DNA from: Bacillota bacterium
GTDB taxonomy: Bacteria > Bacillota > Sulfobacillia > JACIYH01
Assembly (NCBI GenBank): GCA_040757085.1
Contig: JBFLXJ010000017.1
Location: 1 to 64,000 of the forward strand
Reading direction: 5' to 3'
DNA: 64,000 nucleotides
The position numbers and the translations under genes were made by a program. Positions 1 to 8,546 of the stretch are shown here, piece after piece; position 1 is the stretch's first letter; each line of letters starts with the position of its first letter. The notes under the pieces were generated by a model. The model searched no databases. It was not told the origin of the DNA and was given only the letters and a program-made list of their open reading frames with translations.

Positions 1-58
1 TGACCATCCCCCGTCGATTCCGGATGGTCTAGGCTTCGAAACATCTGGCCGTCGCCTC

Positions 59-122
59 CTTCGAGTACCTTTTGGTTTTGAGGCAACGACCTCGCTTCGA
101 GTACTTTTTACGTGAGGCAACG
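59..122. repeat. two imperfect tandem copies of a ~35 bp unit
   Basis: CTTCGAGTAC occurs at 59-68 and 95-104, and GAGGCAACG at 80-88 and 114-122, so a unit of 34-36 bp is present twice. Bases 1-180 otherwise hold no convincing gene. The only long reading frame there lies antisense to the riboswitch and shows no recognisable protein. A TATAAC at 171-176 could be the -10 box of the riboflavin operon, but I see no good -35 box. The function of the repeat is unknown. Confidence 0.45.
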
Positions 123-179
123 CGGGGGCTTGCGGGCGGATGTACCAGCAGGTACAATTGAGTAAAAGTGTATAACGGG

Positions 180-346
180 CCTTCGGGGCAAGGTGAGAAG
201 GGCGCCTGCGGCGGGTGACGGTCACCGCCGCGGCCGAGTCCTTCAATTCCTGACCGGCGGTGAAAGCCCGCGAACCACGGCACCCGTGCGTGGCAGACCC
301 GGTGGAATTCCGGAGCCGACAGTACAGTCTGGATGGGAGAAGGCGT
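180..346 (+). promoter_or_regulatory. FMN riboswitch (RFN element)
   Basis: The conserved RFN blocks appear in order: CTTCGGGGCAAGGTGA at the 5' side, GACCGGCGGT, AGCCCGCGA, GGCAGACCCGGTG, AATTCCGGAGCCGACAGTA, and AGTCTGGATGGGAGAAGG at the 3' side. One variable arm is lengthened by a strong GC hairpin (208-231). FMN binding to this aptamer normally shuts down riboflavin synthesis genes. It sits directly upstream of ribD-ribE-ribBA-ribH, and a terminator-like hairpin follows it, so control is probably by transcription attenuation. Confidence 0.95.
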
Positions 347-428
347 GCTTCCCCCGGTAGTTGCGCCCGGCACACCTGGCCGGCGCGTGCGTGGGGGAAG
401 AGGCGGCGACGCCTCGTGTGTGAGCCAT

Positions 429-462
429 AGCCCCGAGCCCCAGCGGCCGGGGTTCAATTTTT
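429..462 (+). terminator. attenuator hairpin of the FMN riboswitch
   Basis: AGCCCCG (429-435) can pair with CCGGGGTT (447-454), and the hairpin is followed by CAATTTTT. It lies about 80 bases after the aptamer and just before ribD, where the expression platform of a terminating RFN element is expected. The anti-terminator partner was not worked out. Confidence 0.6.
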
Positions 463-474
463 GGTACTGCCACC

Positions 475-1800
475 ATGCCCCGTGGCCAGAGCCGGGAGAG
501 GGGATGCCTTACGGAGAAGGGGTTAGGGAGCATCGACGAATACTTCATGGCCAGGGCCCTGGAGTTGGCAGAGCGGGCAGCCGGGCGCACCAGTCCCAAT
601 CCCATGGTGGGAGCGGTGGTAGTCAAGGACGGTCGCATCGTGGGTGAGGGATACCACGCGGCGGCGGGACAACCCCACGCGGAAGTGGTGGCATTGCGCC
701 AGGCGGGGGCGGCGGCCCGGGGTGCCACCCTCTACGTCACCCTGGAGCCGTGTTGCCACTTCGGGCGTACCCCTCCCTGCACCCGGGAGGTGGTACGCGC
801 CGGCGTGGCGCGGGTGGTGGCGGCCATGCTCGATCCCAACCCGCGGGTGGCGGGGCGCGGCGCAGAGGAGCTGCGGCAGGCGGGAGTGCAGGTCCAGGTG
901 GGTTGCCGGGAGGAGGAAGCCCGTCGCCTGAACGAGGCATTCTGCAAATACATCACCACAGGAGTCCCCTTTGTAACCTACAAGGCCGCCCTCAGCCTGG
1001 ACGGCAAGGTGGCCACGGCGTGCGGGGACTCCCGCTGGATCAGCGGAGAAGAATCGAGACGCCTGGTGCACCGGCTGCGCGACCGCTGCGACGCCGTGGT
1101 GGTGGGGGTTGGGACGGTGCTGGCCGATGATCCTCTGCTTACCGCCCGCATCGAAGGGGGACGGGATCCCGTGCGGGTGGTGGTGGACAGCCGGGGGCGC
1201 ATCCCCCTCACGGCCCGTCTGCTCCAGTCCGGGTCTCCTGCTCCCACCCTGGTGGCAACCACGGCCGCCATGGACAGGGAAACCAGGTCGGCACTGGAGG
1301 CCATGCCGGGGGTAGAGGTGATCGAGTTACCGCCCCGGGAAGGACGGGTGGATCTGGGGCCACTGCTCCGAGCGCTGGGGTTGCGGGGCATCATGTCGGT
1401 GCTGCTGGAGGGTGGTCCTACCCTGGCCGCTTCTTTCCTGGCGGAAGGATGGATGGACAAGATCATGTTTTTCCTGGCCCCCTTGCTCATAGGGGGGCAG
1501 AGAGCACCTTCTCCTTTGGGAGGGGAAGGTGTGGCCCGCTTGCAGGACGCCTGCCGGTTGCGGGACGTTTCGGTGGAGCGGGTGGGTGAAGACATCCTGG
1601 TCACCGCCTACGTGGTCAGAGACGGGGAGACGCCGAACTGTCACTCCGGTAGTGCGAATGCGGCTCGGGAGGAGGAGGCACGAGTTGTTCACCGGGATTG
1701 TAGAAGAGGTGGGGCTGGTACGAGCCCGGCGTCAGACGTCGCAGGGCGCGGAGTTGGAGGTATCTTGCCGGCGGGTATGGGAAGACCTCCGGCCCGGTGA
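475..1800 (+). CDS. ribD: bifunctional riboflavin deaminase/reductase RibD
   Basis: RibD deaminates 2,5-diamino-6-ribosylamino-pyrimidinone phosphate and then reduces the ribose side chain, the second and third steps of riboflavin synthesis. The N-terminal deaminase domain shows TSPNPMVGAVVV, the zinc-binding HAE (GQPHAEVVAL) and PCCHFGRTPPC. The reductase domain follows, with KAALSLDGKVA and LLEGGPTLAASFL. The start is uncertain. Homology begins near IDEYFMARAL (532 onward); ATG 475 lacks a Shine-Dalgarno site, and ATG 547 is the alternative. The frame stays open about 50 codons beyond the expected C-terminus and overlaps ribE by 116 bases. That is unusual and may mean a lost stop codon or a small indel near 1620-1650. 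Confidence 0.93.
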   Translation: MPRGQSRERGCLTEKGLGSIDEYFMARALELAERAAGRTSPNPMVGAVVVKDGRIVGEGYHAAAGQPHAEVVALRQAGAAARGATLYVTLEPCCHFGRTPPCTREVVRAGVARVVAAMLDPNPRVAGRGAEELRQAGVQVQVGCREEEARRLNEAFCKYITTGVPFVTYKAALSLDGKVATACGDSRWISGEESRRLVHRLRDRCDAVVVGVGTVLADDPLLTARIEGGRDPVRVVVDSRGRIPLTARLLQSGSPAPTLVATTAAMDRETRSALEAMPGVEVIELPPREGRVDLGPLLRALGLRGIMSVLLEGGPTLAASFLAEGWMDKIMFFLAPLLIGGQRAPSPLGGEGVARLQDACRLRDVSVERVGEDILVTAYVVRDGETPNCHSGSANAAREEEARVVHRDCRRGGAGTSPASDVAGRGVGGILPAGMGRPPAR

Positions 1801-2368
1801 CAGCGTGGCGGTAAACGGCGTCTGCCTGACGGTGGTGCGGGCAGGGAGTGGCCGGTTCGTCGTACAGGCCATGCCGGAGACCCTGCGGCGCACTAACCTG
1901 GAACATTTGGCGCCGGGTGACGGCGTTAATCTGGAGCGGTCGCTCTCCCTGGGCGGGCGATTGGGCGGTCACCTCGTTACCGGTCACGTGGACGCCACCG
2001 GGACTGTCGCTTCCCTGCGGCCGGATGGCGACGCGGTGATCATGGACATCGCCACCCCGCCTGAGTTACTGCCCTACCTGGCGCCGCGCGGCTCGGTGGC
2101 GGTGGACGGAGTAAGCCTGACCATAGCCGGCACGCGGCGGGACCCGGGCGGGGAGCAGGGACGATTCTGGGTATCGCTGATACCCCATACGCGGGCGGTC
2201 ACCAACCTGGGCAGGCGGAAGCCCGGGGACGTTGTCAACCTGGAGGTGGACATCCTGGCTCGCTACGTGAAGCACCTGCTTCAGCTGGCCGGGGAGGGGG
2301 CCGGGCGGGGGTCGGGAGAAGAGGGGGGCATCAGTGTCGAGCGGCTGCGAGAGGTGGGGTTCCTGTGA
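1685..2368 (+). CDS. ribE: riboflavin synthase alpha subunit
   Basis: Converts two 6,7-dimethyl-8-ribityllumazine molecules to riboflavin plus the pyrimidinedione precursor. The 227-residue product begins FTGIVEEVG and has the two lumazine-binding repeats expected of the family ([13 protein letters not shown] in the first, [14 protein letters not shown] in the second), with GHLVTGHVD between them. The start is TTG 1685, placed by the strong GGAGGAGG upstream and by homology. Its start lies inside the 3' end of ribD. The symbol is ribE in Bacillus-style naming and ribC in E. coli. Confidence 0.95.
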   Translation: MFTGIVEEVGLVRARRQTSQGAELEVSCRRVWEDLRPGDSVAVNGVCLTVVRAGSGRFVVQAMPETLRRTNLEHLAPGDGVNLERSLSLGGRLGGHLVTGHVDATGTVASLRPDGDAVIMDIATPPELLPYLAPRGSVAVDGVSLTIAGTRRDPGGEQGRFWVSLIPHTRAVTNLGRRKPGDVVNLEVDILARYVKHLLQLAGEGAGRGSGEEGGISVERLREVGFL

Positions 2369-2408
2369 GGGACTTTGGCCCGCACGCGTGAGGGAGGGGG
2401 CAGGGGAC

Positions 2409-3614
2409 GTGGAGTTTGCCACTGTACCGGAGGTTCTGGAGGAAATCCGCCAGGGCCGCATGGTGATCGTGGTCGACGACGAGAACCGTGAGAACGAGGG
2501 CGACCTGGTGATGGCGGCCGAGAAGGTCACGCCCGAGGCCATCAATTTCATGGCCAAATACGGCCGGGGGTTGATATGCCTGCCCATCGTGGGCGAGCGC
2601 CTCGATGAATTGCAGATCCCTATCATGGTCCCGGGGTCGGGCGACCACATGGGCACCGCCTTCACGGTCTCCGTGGACTCCCGCCACTGCACCACGGGGA
2701 TATCGGCCCACGAGCGGGCCATGACGGTCAAGGCCGTGATCGACCCTGCCACCCGCCCCGAGGACCTGGTGAGGCCGGGTCACATCTTCCCCCTGCGCGC
2801 CAAGGAAGGGGGCGTGCTGCGCCGGCCCGGCCATACGGAGGCGGCGGTGGACCTGGCCCGCATGGCCGGGCTGTACCCGGCCGGGGTGATCTGCGAGATC
2901 ATGAACGAGGACGGCACCATGGCCCGCCTCCCCCAACTCAAGGAGTTCGCCCGGCGGCACGGCCTGAAGATCATCACCATCGAAGAGATCATCAAGTACC
3001 GCATGCACACCGACCGGCTGGTGAAGCGCATCGCCACCACGGTGCTGCCCACCCGTTACGGCGAGTTCTGGCTTCACGCTTACGAGGACCTGCTCACGGG
3101 CAAGTGCCATGTGGCGCTGGTCAAGGGGGAGGTCGGGGGGGACGAGCCCGTGCTGGTGAGGGTGCACTCCGAGTGTCTCACCGGCGATACCTTCGGTTCC
3201 CTGCGTTGCGATTGCGGGGAGCAGCTGGACCGGGCCATGCACATGGTGCAGGACGCGGGCCGGGGAGTGGTGCTCTACATGCGCCAGGAGGGACGGGGCA
3301 TCGGCCTGGCCAACAAGATACGGGCGTATGCTCTCCAGGACGCCGGGCTGGACACGGTGGAAGCCAACCTGAAGCTGGGCTTCCCCCCCGACGCCCGCGA
3401 CTACGGCACCGGCGCTCAGATCCTGGCCGACCTGGGCGTGCGGCGCATGCTGCTCCTTACCAACAACCCGCGCAAGTACGCGGCGCTGGCGGGATACGGG
3501 CTGGAGATCGTCGATCGTGTCCCCATACAGATCAAACCCAACCACGTCAACGCGCGTTACCTGAAAACCAAGCGGGAGAAACTGGGACACCTGCTGGACG
3601 GATTGGACGATTAG
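2409..3614 (+). CDS. ribBA: bifunctional DHBP synthase / GTP cyclohydrolase II
   Basis: The N-terminal half (about 1-200) is 3,4-dihydroxy-2-butanone 4-phosphate synthase, with the acidic signature [16 protein letters not shown] and [10 protein letters not shown]. The C-terminal half is GTP cyclohydrolase II, with the zinc ligands in [18 protein letters not shown] and the active-site region RQEGRGIGL. Together they make both precursors that feed lumazine synthase. The frame is open upstream to 2334, but GTG 2409 behind GAGGGGGCAGGGG fits the family start (VEFATV). The product is about 401 aa, normal for RibBA. It lies between ribE and ribH in the riboswitch operon. Confidence 0.96.
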   Translation: MEFATVPEVLEEIRQGRMVIVVDDENRENEGDLVMAAEKVTPEAINFMAKYGRGLICLPIVGERLDELQIPIMVPGSGDHMGTAFTVSVDSRHCTTGISAHERAMTVKAVIDPATRPEDLVRPGHIFPLRAKEGGVLRRPGHTEAAVDLARMAGLYPAGVICEIMNEDGTMARLPQLKEFARRHGLKIITIEEIIKYRMHTDRLVKRIATTVLPTRYGEFWLHAYEDLLTGKCHVALVKGEVGGDEPVLVRVHSECLTGDTFGSLRCDCGEQLDRAMHMVQDAGRGVVLYMRQEGRGIGLANKIRAYALQDAGLDTVEANLKLGFPPDARDYGTGAQILADLGVRRMLLLTNNPRKYAALAGYGLEIVDRVPIQIKPNHVNARYLKTKREKLGHLLDGLDD

Positions 3615-3651
3615 CAGGGAGTCGGCCGATCAGGAGAAAGGAGTCAGGACA

Positions 3652-4116
3652 GTGAAGGTATATCAGGGCGAGCTGCTGGGACAGGGTCTGAAGATGGGTA
3701 TCGTGGTCAGCCGCTTCAACGAGTTCATTTCTTCCAAGCTGCTGGAGGGCGCCCTGGATGCCCTGTCCCGCCACGGGGTGTCCGACGACGATATCACCGT
3801 GGCCTGGGTGCCGGGCGGGTTCGAGATCCCGTCCATCGCCCTGCACATGGCCCGCTCCGGCCGTTACGATGCGGTGATATGCCTGGGGGCGATCATCCGT
3901 GGTTCCACGCCCCACTTCGAGTACGTGGCCGCCGAGGTGACCAAGGGGGTCGCCAAAGTAGGGCTGGACACGGGCGTCCCCACCATATTCGGCGTAATTA
4001 CCGCCGACAACCTAGAGCAGGCCATCGAGCGGGCGGGGACCAAGATGGGCAATAAGGGATTCGACGCCGCCCAGGCGGCGATCGAGATGGCAAACCTGCG
4101 CCGGCACCTCGCCTGA
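3652..4116 (+). CDS. ribH: 6,7-dimethyl-8-ribityllumazine synthase
   Basis: Condenses the RibD-derived pyrimidine with 3,4-dihydroxy-2-butanone 4-phosphate. The 154-residue length is typical. Family motifs are [30 protein letters not shown] with the catalytic histidine, and [17 protein letters not shown]. The GTG start has AGGAGAAAGGAG upstream. It is the last gene of the riboswitch-controlled rib operon. The 157 bases to the next gene hold only a CTGAGA/TCTCAG inverted repeat (4113-4134) without a T tract. Confidence 0.97.
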   Translation: MKVYQGELLGQGLKMGIVVSRFNEFISSKLLEGALDALSRHGVSDDDITVAWVPGGFEIPSIALHMARSGRYDAVICLGAIIRGSTPHFEYVAAEVTKGVAKVGLDTGVPTIFGVITADNLEQAIERAGTKMGNKGFDAAQAAIEMANLRRHLA

Positions 4117-4273
4117 GAGCCCGACCCGTCTCAGGAGGGCGCAACCGCCGGCGGGACGTCCCCTCGTGACTTGCCTGCCCGCGCATGACGGATCGCGCGG
4201 GGGCATACCCATAGGGCGGGCTTGCCCGGGGAGCAAACCCCATGGGGCGCACCTGCACGGGGGGAGGAGCAAC

Positions 4274-6508
4274 GTGGAGGGAGCACCTGCCTGGCATGCC
4301 ATTCCCGCCGATCAGGTCCTGGGGATGCTGCAGGCGGACGCGGAAAAGGGTCTGACCGAACAGGAAGCCACGCGCAGGCTGGAAAGGGTGGGTCCCAATT
4401 CCATCCACAAGAAGAGGCGAACGCCCGCCTGGCGTCTCTTCCTGTCCCAGTTCGACGACTTCATGTCGCTCGTCCTGCTGGGGGCAACGGCCATATCCGG
4501 CCTGCTGGGCGAGGTCGCAGACGCCCTCACCATCATAGCCATCGTCATCCTCAATGCCTGGCTGGGGTTCATCCAGGAATACCGGGCGGAGAGGTCGCTG
4601 GAAGCACTGCGGGCGCTGAGCGCCCCCACTGCCCGCGTGCTGCGGGACGGGCGGGAGGTGATGGTGCCCGCGCATCTGGTGGTGCCCGGCGACGTTCTGC
4701 TTCTGGAGGCCGGAGACCGGGTGGCCGCCGATGGCCGCATCCTGGAGGCATACCGGGCGGAGGCGGAAGAAGCAGCCCTTACCGGCGAATCGGTTCCGGT
4801 GCGCAAGGTGGCGGGTGTGCTGCCGGCGGAGCGTGCGCTGGGGGAACGACGGAACCTGGTATACGCGGGAACCACCATCACCCGGGGCCGGGTGAAGGCG
4901 GTGGTGGTCAGCACGGGGATGAATACCGAGATGGGTCGCATCGCCGGGCTGATCCACGAGGCGGATGAGGGACTCACCCCCCTGCAGCGTCGCCTGGAGG
5001 AACTGGGACGGCGCCTGGTGTGGGGATGCCTGGCCGTGTGCGCCCTGGTGGCCGCCCTGGGGGTAATGCGGGGCGAAGCTCCCTACTTCATGCTCCTCTC
5101 CGGGGTGAGCCTGGCGGTGGCGGCCATCCCGGAAGGGTTGCCGGCCGTGGTGACCATCTGCCTGGCCCTGGGGGTACAGCGTATGAGCCGGCGCCGGGCC
5201 ATCGTCAGGCGCCTGCCGGCCGTGGAGACCCTGGGATGCGCCACGGTCATATGTGCCGACAAGACGGGGACCATCACCCGCAACGAGATGACGGTGCAGT
5301 ACCTGTGGGTAGCCGGCCAGGAGTGGCGCGTCACCGGCGAAGGATACCAGCTCCGGGGGTCCTTCGAGCCCCCGCCTGGCCCGGGTGTGGGCGGGCAACT
5401 CTTGCCGCCGCAGGTGGAAATGGCGCTTCTGGCCGGCGTGCTGTGCAACGATGCCCGCCTGGTGCGCCGGGGCCAGGGGTGCGAGGTGCAGGGGGATCCC
5501 ACCGAGGCGGCGCTGCTGGTGGCCGCGGCCAAGGCGGGGATGTGGCGGGAAGAACTGGAGCGTGAATGGCCGCGGGTGGGTGAGATCCCCTTTGAACCCG
5601 AGCGCAGGTGCATGAGCGTGGTGTGCCGCTCGCGCCCGGGCAAATACGTTGCGTTCGTCAAGGGGGCACCCGATGTGCTCCTGGGGATGTCACGCCGGGC
5701 GCTGGGCCCCCGGGGAGCGGGGCCCCTGGATCGCCAGCTTGCCGGTGAGATCGCCGCCCGCAACGAAGGGTACGGCCGCCGCGCCCTGCGCGTGCTGGCT
5801 CTGGCTTACCGCGAACTGGATGGCCTGCCTGCGGAAATCACCCCGGAGACCGTGGAGCGGGATCTGGTTTTCCTGGGATTGGCCGCCATGGCCGATCCGC
5901 CGCGGCCGGAGGCGCGCCGCGCGGTGGCCACCTGTCACCGGGCGGGCATTGCCACGGTGATGATCACGGGTGATCATGCTGCCACGGCGCGGGCAGTGGC
6001 CGAGCGGGTGGGAATGCTGGCACCCGGTGATCGCATACTCACCGGTGCCGAAGTGGAGGCCCTCACCGACGAACGGCTTCACGAACTGGCGCCGTCAGTG
6101 AAGGTGTACGCCCGGGCCTCGGCCGCTCACAAGCTGCGCATCGTACGGGCCCTCAAATCCCACGGCCACGTGGTGGCGATGACGGGAGACGGGGTCAACG
6201 ATGCCCCCGCGCTCAAGGAAGCGAATATCGGGGTGGCCATGGGGCTCACCGGAACCGAGGTGAGCAGGGAAGCATCGGCCATGGTCCTGCAGGACGATAA
6301 CTTTGCCACCCTGGTGGCAGCGGTGGCCGAGGGGCGGGCGATATACGATAACATCCGCAAGTTCGTGCGCTACCTGCTTTCCTGCAACGTGGGCGAGGTG
6401 CTGGTGATGCTGGGCGCCACCCTGGCCCGGCTGCCCATCCCGCTCTTGCCTATCCAGATGCTGTGGGTAAATCCAGACTGGCGGAACCCTGCCACTGAAA
6501 ACCCTTAA
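4274..6508 (+). pseudogene. Ca2+-transporting P-type ATPase, 5' part (interrupted gene)
   Basis: The first 731 or so codons of a SERCA/PMR1-like calcium pump. It has LTGESVPV (actuator domain), PEGLPAVVTICLALG (M4, with the calcium-binding glutamate), the phosphorylation site DKTGT, TGDGVNDAP, and CNVGE in M5. Translation starts at GTG 4274 behind GGGGGGAGGAGC. Native sequence ends inside the M6 motif LPIQMLWVN. The last dozen residues (PDWRNPATENP) come from the inserted element and run into a stop. M6-M10 and the M6 ligands of the NxxTD motif are missing, so this half alone should not pump ions. The missing part lies at 18350-18877 in the same frame. No other frameshift or stop is seen. Confidence 0.93.
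6449..6468 (+). repeat. attL: left att repeat of the integrative element
   Basis: This 20 bp sequence matches 18341-18360 at 19 of 20 positions. The mismatch is G 6457 versus T 18349. The uninterrupted identical core is ATGCTGTGGGT (6458-6468). It falls in codons for the conserved IQMLWV motif of the ATPase. The native CAG (Gln) codon is on this side, so the crossover lies to its right in the 11 bp core. Confidence 0.88.
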
Positions 6509-6598
6509 TGCCCAGGGAAAGGGCGGGTGCCGCCACAATGTGGAAGTCCACCACCGTTCAAACGAAACCGTTGCCGTCCCGGGACCTCCTGAACAATC

Positions 6599-6618
6599 CG
6601 TTAGCAACCCGTTAGCAG
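6599..6618 (+). repeat. left arm-type integrase sites (2 x CGTTAGCA)
   Basis: CGTTAGCA occurs at 6599-6606 and 6610-6617, one helical turn apart, about 140 bp inside attL. The same TTAGCA motif is doubled near the other end (18275 and 18285). Short paired direct repeats near both ends are what arm-binding domains of Tn916/lambda-type integrases recognise. The rest of 6509-6787 is non-coding apart from a short palindrome CCACAATGTGG (6533-6543). Confidence 0.65.
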
Positions 6619-6790
6619 ACCAGAAGCCCGCCGGCTGAGTAGGGTGACTTTACACCGCCCCCACGAGTGCATCCGTACGGATATCGGGCGACCCGCCGCC
6701 ATGATGCGGGATCTGCGGCGAGAGCCGGGCAAGCAGGAGAAGGGGTGCGTCTGGTCGAAAGCTGTCAGCAATGACCAGGAAGGGAGCGTG

Positions 6791-7111
6791 ATGGGCATGG
6801 ACGATATCCGTCAGGTACGCGCGGCCATGGACGAAAAGAGGCTGGCCGCCCTCGAGACGCTGAGTGCGGTCGTGCGCTGGCTGCGGGAGACAAAGCCTTC
6901 GGAAATCTTCTACATAGAAGGTGAAGGCAAGGGGAAGGGCCCCGTGCCGACCATGAGCGAGGAGCACCTGCGGGTGATCTGGCAGCGTTGGGTGGCCAAG
7001 GCGTCGGACGTCCTGGAGAAGAGTGCTATCATCCCCGACCTGCTCCTCTCGGACATAGAGCGGTTGTTCAAAGGGGAAGGCCGCGGTGCCGGCCAGGCGG
7101 GAACACCTTAA
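6791..7111 (+). CDS. small protein of unknown function (element cargo)
   Basis: About 106 aa, starting at ATG 6791 (or GTG 6788) behind AGGAAGGGAG. The sequence is charged and looks helical: an N-terminal stretch DDIRQVRAAMDEKRLAALETL, a tryptophan-containing segment, a Gly/Lys-rich loop (EGEGKGKGP), and a C-terminal segment ending in PDLLLSDIERLF. No cysteine cluster, signal peptide or membrane segment is visible. It is the first gene of the element and overlaps the next one by 26 bases, so the two are probably co-translated. I do not recognise the family. Confidence 0.6.
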   Translation: MGMDDIRQVRAAMDEKRLAALETLSAVVRWLRETKPSEIFYIEGEGKGKGPVPTMSEEHLRVIWQRWVAKASDVLEKSAIIPDLLLSDIERLFKGEGRGAGQAGTP

Positions 7112-7385
7112 GGCGGCAAAGGTTCTGCTCGGTTATTGCGACCCTCTGGTGCACCGGCTGATGGACCAGGCGCCCGATAGGCTCGGTTTGCGCCACCGTT
7201 ACGTCACGCACAACGCTGAATACCTGTCAGCGCTGGAGAAGCTACTGGGGAGGGAAGCCCGGCTCGAGGCCACGCTGCATCTCTTGCAGGATTGGCGTGT
7301 GGTGGTCGAGGAGGATTATCGCTTCGGAGGACCGCGGTTGCCCGGTGCGAGGCGGCAGGGCGCTTCCGCGGGACCTGGCGGTTAG
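7086..7385 (+). CDS. small protein of unknown function (element cargo)
   Basis: About 99 aa from GTG 7086, out of frame with and overlapping the end of the previous gene. It has a likely helical core containing GYCDPLVHRLMDQAP, RHRYVTHN and ALEKLLGREARLEATLHLLQDW. It contains several histidines and aspartates but no complete HD-domain or other motif that I can defend. The last 15 or so residues are low-complexity Gly/Arg/Ala. It pairs with the gene before it and precedes the dehydratase gene. Its role is unknown. Confidence 0.55.
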   Translation: MPARREHLKAAKVLLGYCDPLVHRLMDQAPDRLGLRHRYVTHNAEYLSALEKLLGREARLEATLHLLQDWRVVVEEDYRFGGPRLPGARRQGASAGPGG

Positions 7386-7401
7386 GGATGGTGCAACGGC
7401 T

Positions 7402-8406
7402 GTGGACCAAATCGTGACACTGGCAGACGTGGTCGAGGCTCGCAATCGCATCCGGACTGAAGTGGTACGCACGCCCCTGGTCAGCCCGGAGGCACTCGGG
7501 AAGAGAGTGGGCGTCCGGGTGGCGCTGAAGCTCGAGAACTTCCAGCGTACGGGGGCGTTCAAGTTCCGGGGGGCTCTGAACTGCGTGCTGAAGTTGCTGG
7601 ATGCTCGCCCGGGCACGGACCTCCGGCTGGTCACGGCGTCAAGCGGCAATCACGCCCTGGGGATATCCCTGGCGGGCAGGATTGCTGGGGCTAAGGTGAC
7701 GGTGGTCATGCCCGAGGGGGCACCGCTGGTCAAGCAGAAGAAGGCTCGCGAATACGGTGCTGAGGTCCTCCTGCACGGACAGGCGTATGACGACGCCCAG
7801 GTTCGCGCCCGCCGGTTGGCGGAGGAGACGGGGGCGGTGTACATCCCCAGTTTCAACCACCCCGACATCATGGCCGGCCAGGGCACGATTGCCCTGGAAG
7901 TGCTCGAGGATCTGCCCGAGCCGCAGGTGCTGGTTTTCCCCATCGGGGGCGGGGGACTGGCGGCCGGTGTGGCGGTGGCGTGCAAGGCCCTGGCGCCCCG
8001 CACGGTGCTTGTGGGCGTGCAAGCGGAAGGGGCCGCTTCCACCAGGGCGTCCCTGGCACAGGGAAAGCCGGTGGAACTCTCCTCTCTGCATACAGTGGCC
8101 GACGGCATCGCCGTGAGGCGCCCGGGAGATCTCACCTTTGCCGTGGTTAAGGAACTGGTGGACGACGTGGTGACGGTCTCCGACGAGGAAATCCTGGGGG
8201 CCATGAGGATACTGATCACGGAAGCCTCGCTGGTGCCGGAGCCCGCCGGTGCTGCCGCCGTGGCCGCCCTGCTGGCCGGGAAGGTCGAGATCGGGGAGGG
8301 CGGCTGGGCCGTTGCCGTGGTGACGGGCGGGAACGTGGATGCCCGGCTCTTGCACAGGGTTCTGCAAGACTCCGCCGGAGGGTCGGATTCCGCCTCGGGC
8401 TGTTAG
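7402..8406 (+). CDS. threonine/serine dehydratase-like PLP enzyme
   Basis: A fold-type II PLP enzyme of about 334 aa. It carries the PLP-lysine motif GAFKFRGAL, the phosphate-binding SSGNHALG, and the glycine loop GGGGLAAG. The length matches catabolic threonine dehydratases (TdcB-like) or serine racemases without the regulatory ACT domain of biosynthetic IlvA. Expected reaction: L-threonine to 2-oxobutyrate plus ammonia, or the serine equivalent. GTG 7402 is the best start by homology, although the Shine-Dalgarno site is weak. It lies inside the mobile element, upstream of the sigma-54 activator. No link to CO metabolism is obvious. Substrate assignment is not secure. Confidence 0.82.
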   Translation: MDQIVTLADVVEARNRIRTEVVRTPLVSPEALGKRVGVRVALKLENFQRTGAFKFRGALNCVLKLLDARPGTDLRLVTASSGNHALGISLAGRIAGAKVTVVMPEGAPLVKQKKAREYGAEVLLHGQAYDDAQVRARRLAEETGAVYIPSFNHPDIMAGQGTIALEVLEDLPEPQVLVFPIGGGGLAAGVAVACKALAPRTVLVGVQAEGAASTRASLAQGKPVELSSLHTVADGIAVRRPGDLTFAVVKELVDDVVTVSDEEILGAMRILITEASLVPEPAGAAAVAALLAGKVEIGEGGWAVAVVTGGNVDARLLHRVLQDSAGGSDSASGC

Positions 8407-8546
8407 CAGAGGGACACTGGAGGGTACGGAGGCCCGGTTCAGCCTGCCGCGGCTCAGTGGGTCCGTCGTCGGCAAGCAGGCAGAGCCATGCGCCCGTTGG
8501 GAGGAGGGGACGGGCTCCGCCTCGAACTAGCACACGGGGGGCAAGC

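Noticed and set aside
59-122. CRISPR-like repeats
   Set aside because: Only two imperfect copies without spacers of constant length, and no cas genes in the window.
29-457. Minus-strand open frame across the riboswitch
   Set aside because: It lies antisense to a clear FMN riboswitch, is Pro/Arg/Ser-rich from GC content, and has no recognisable family.
4117-4273. Possible yybP-ykoY manganese riboswitch before the P-type ATPase
   Set aside because: Such riboswitches often precede these pumps and the region has several hairpins, but I could not find the conserved internal loops.
8400-8409. Another TTAGCAG arm site at the dehydratase stop
   Set aside because: A single copy in mid-element that spans a stop codon; it lacks the paired arrangement seen at both ends.
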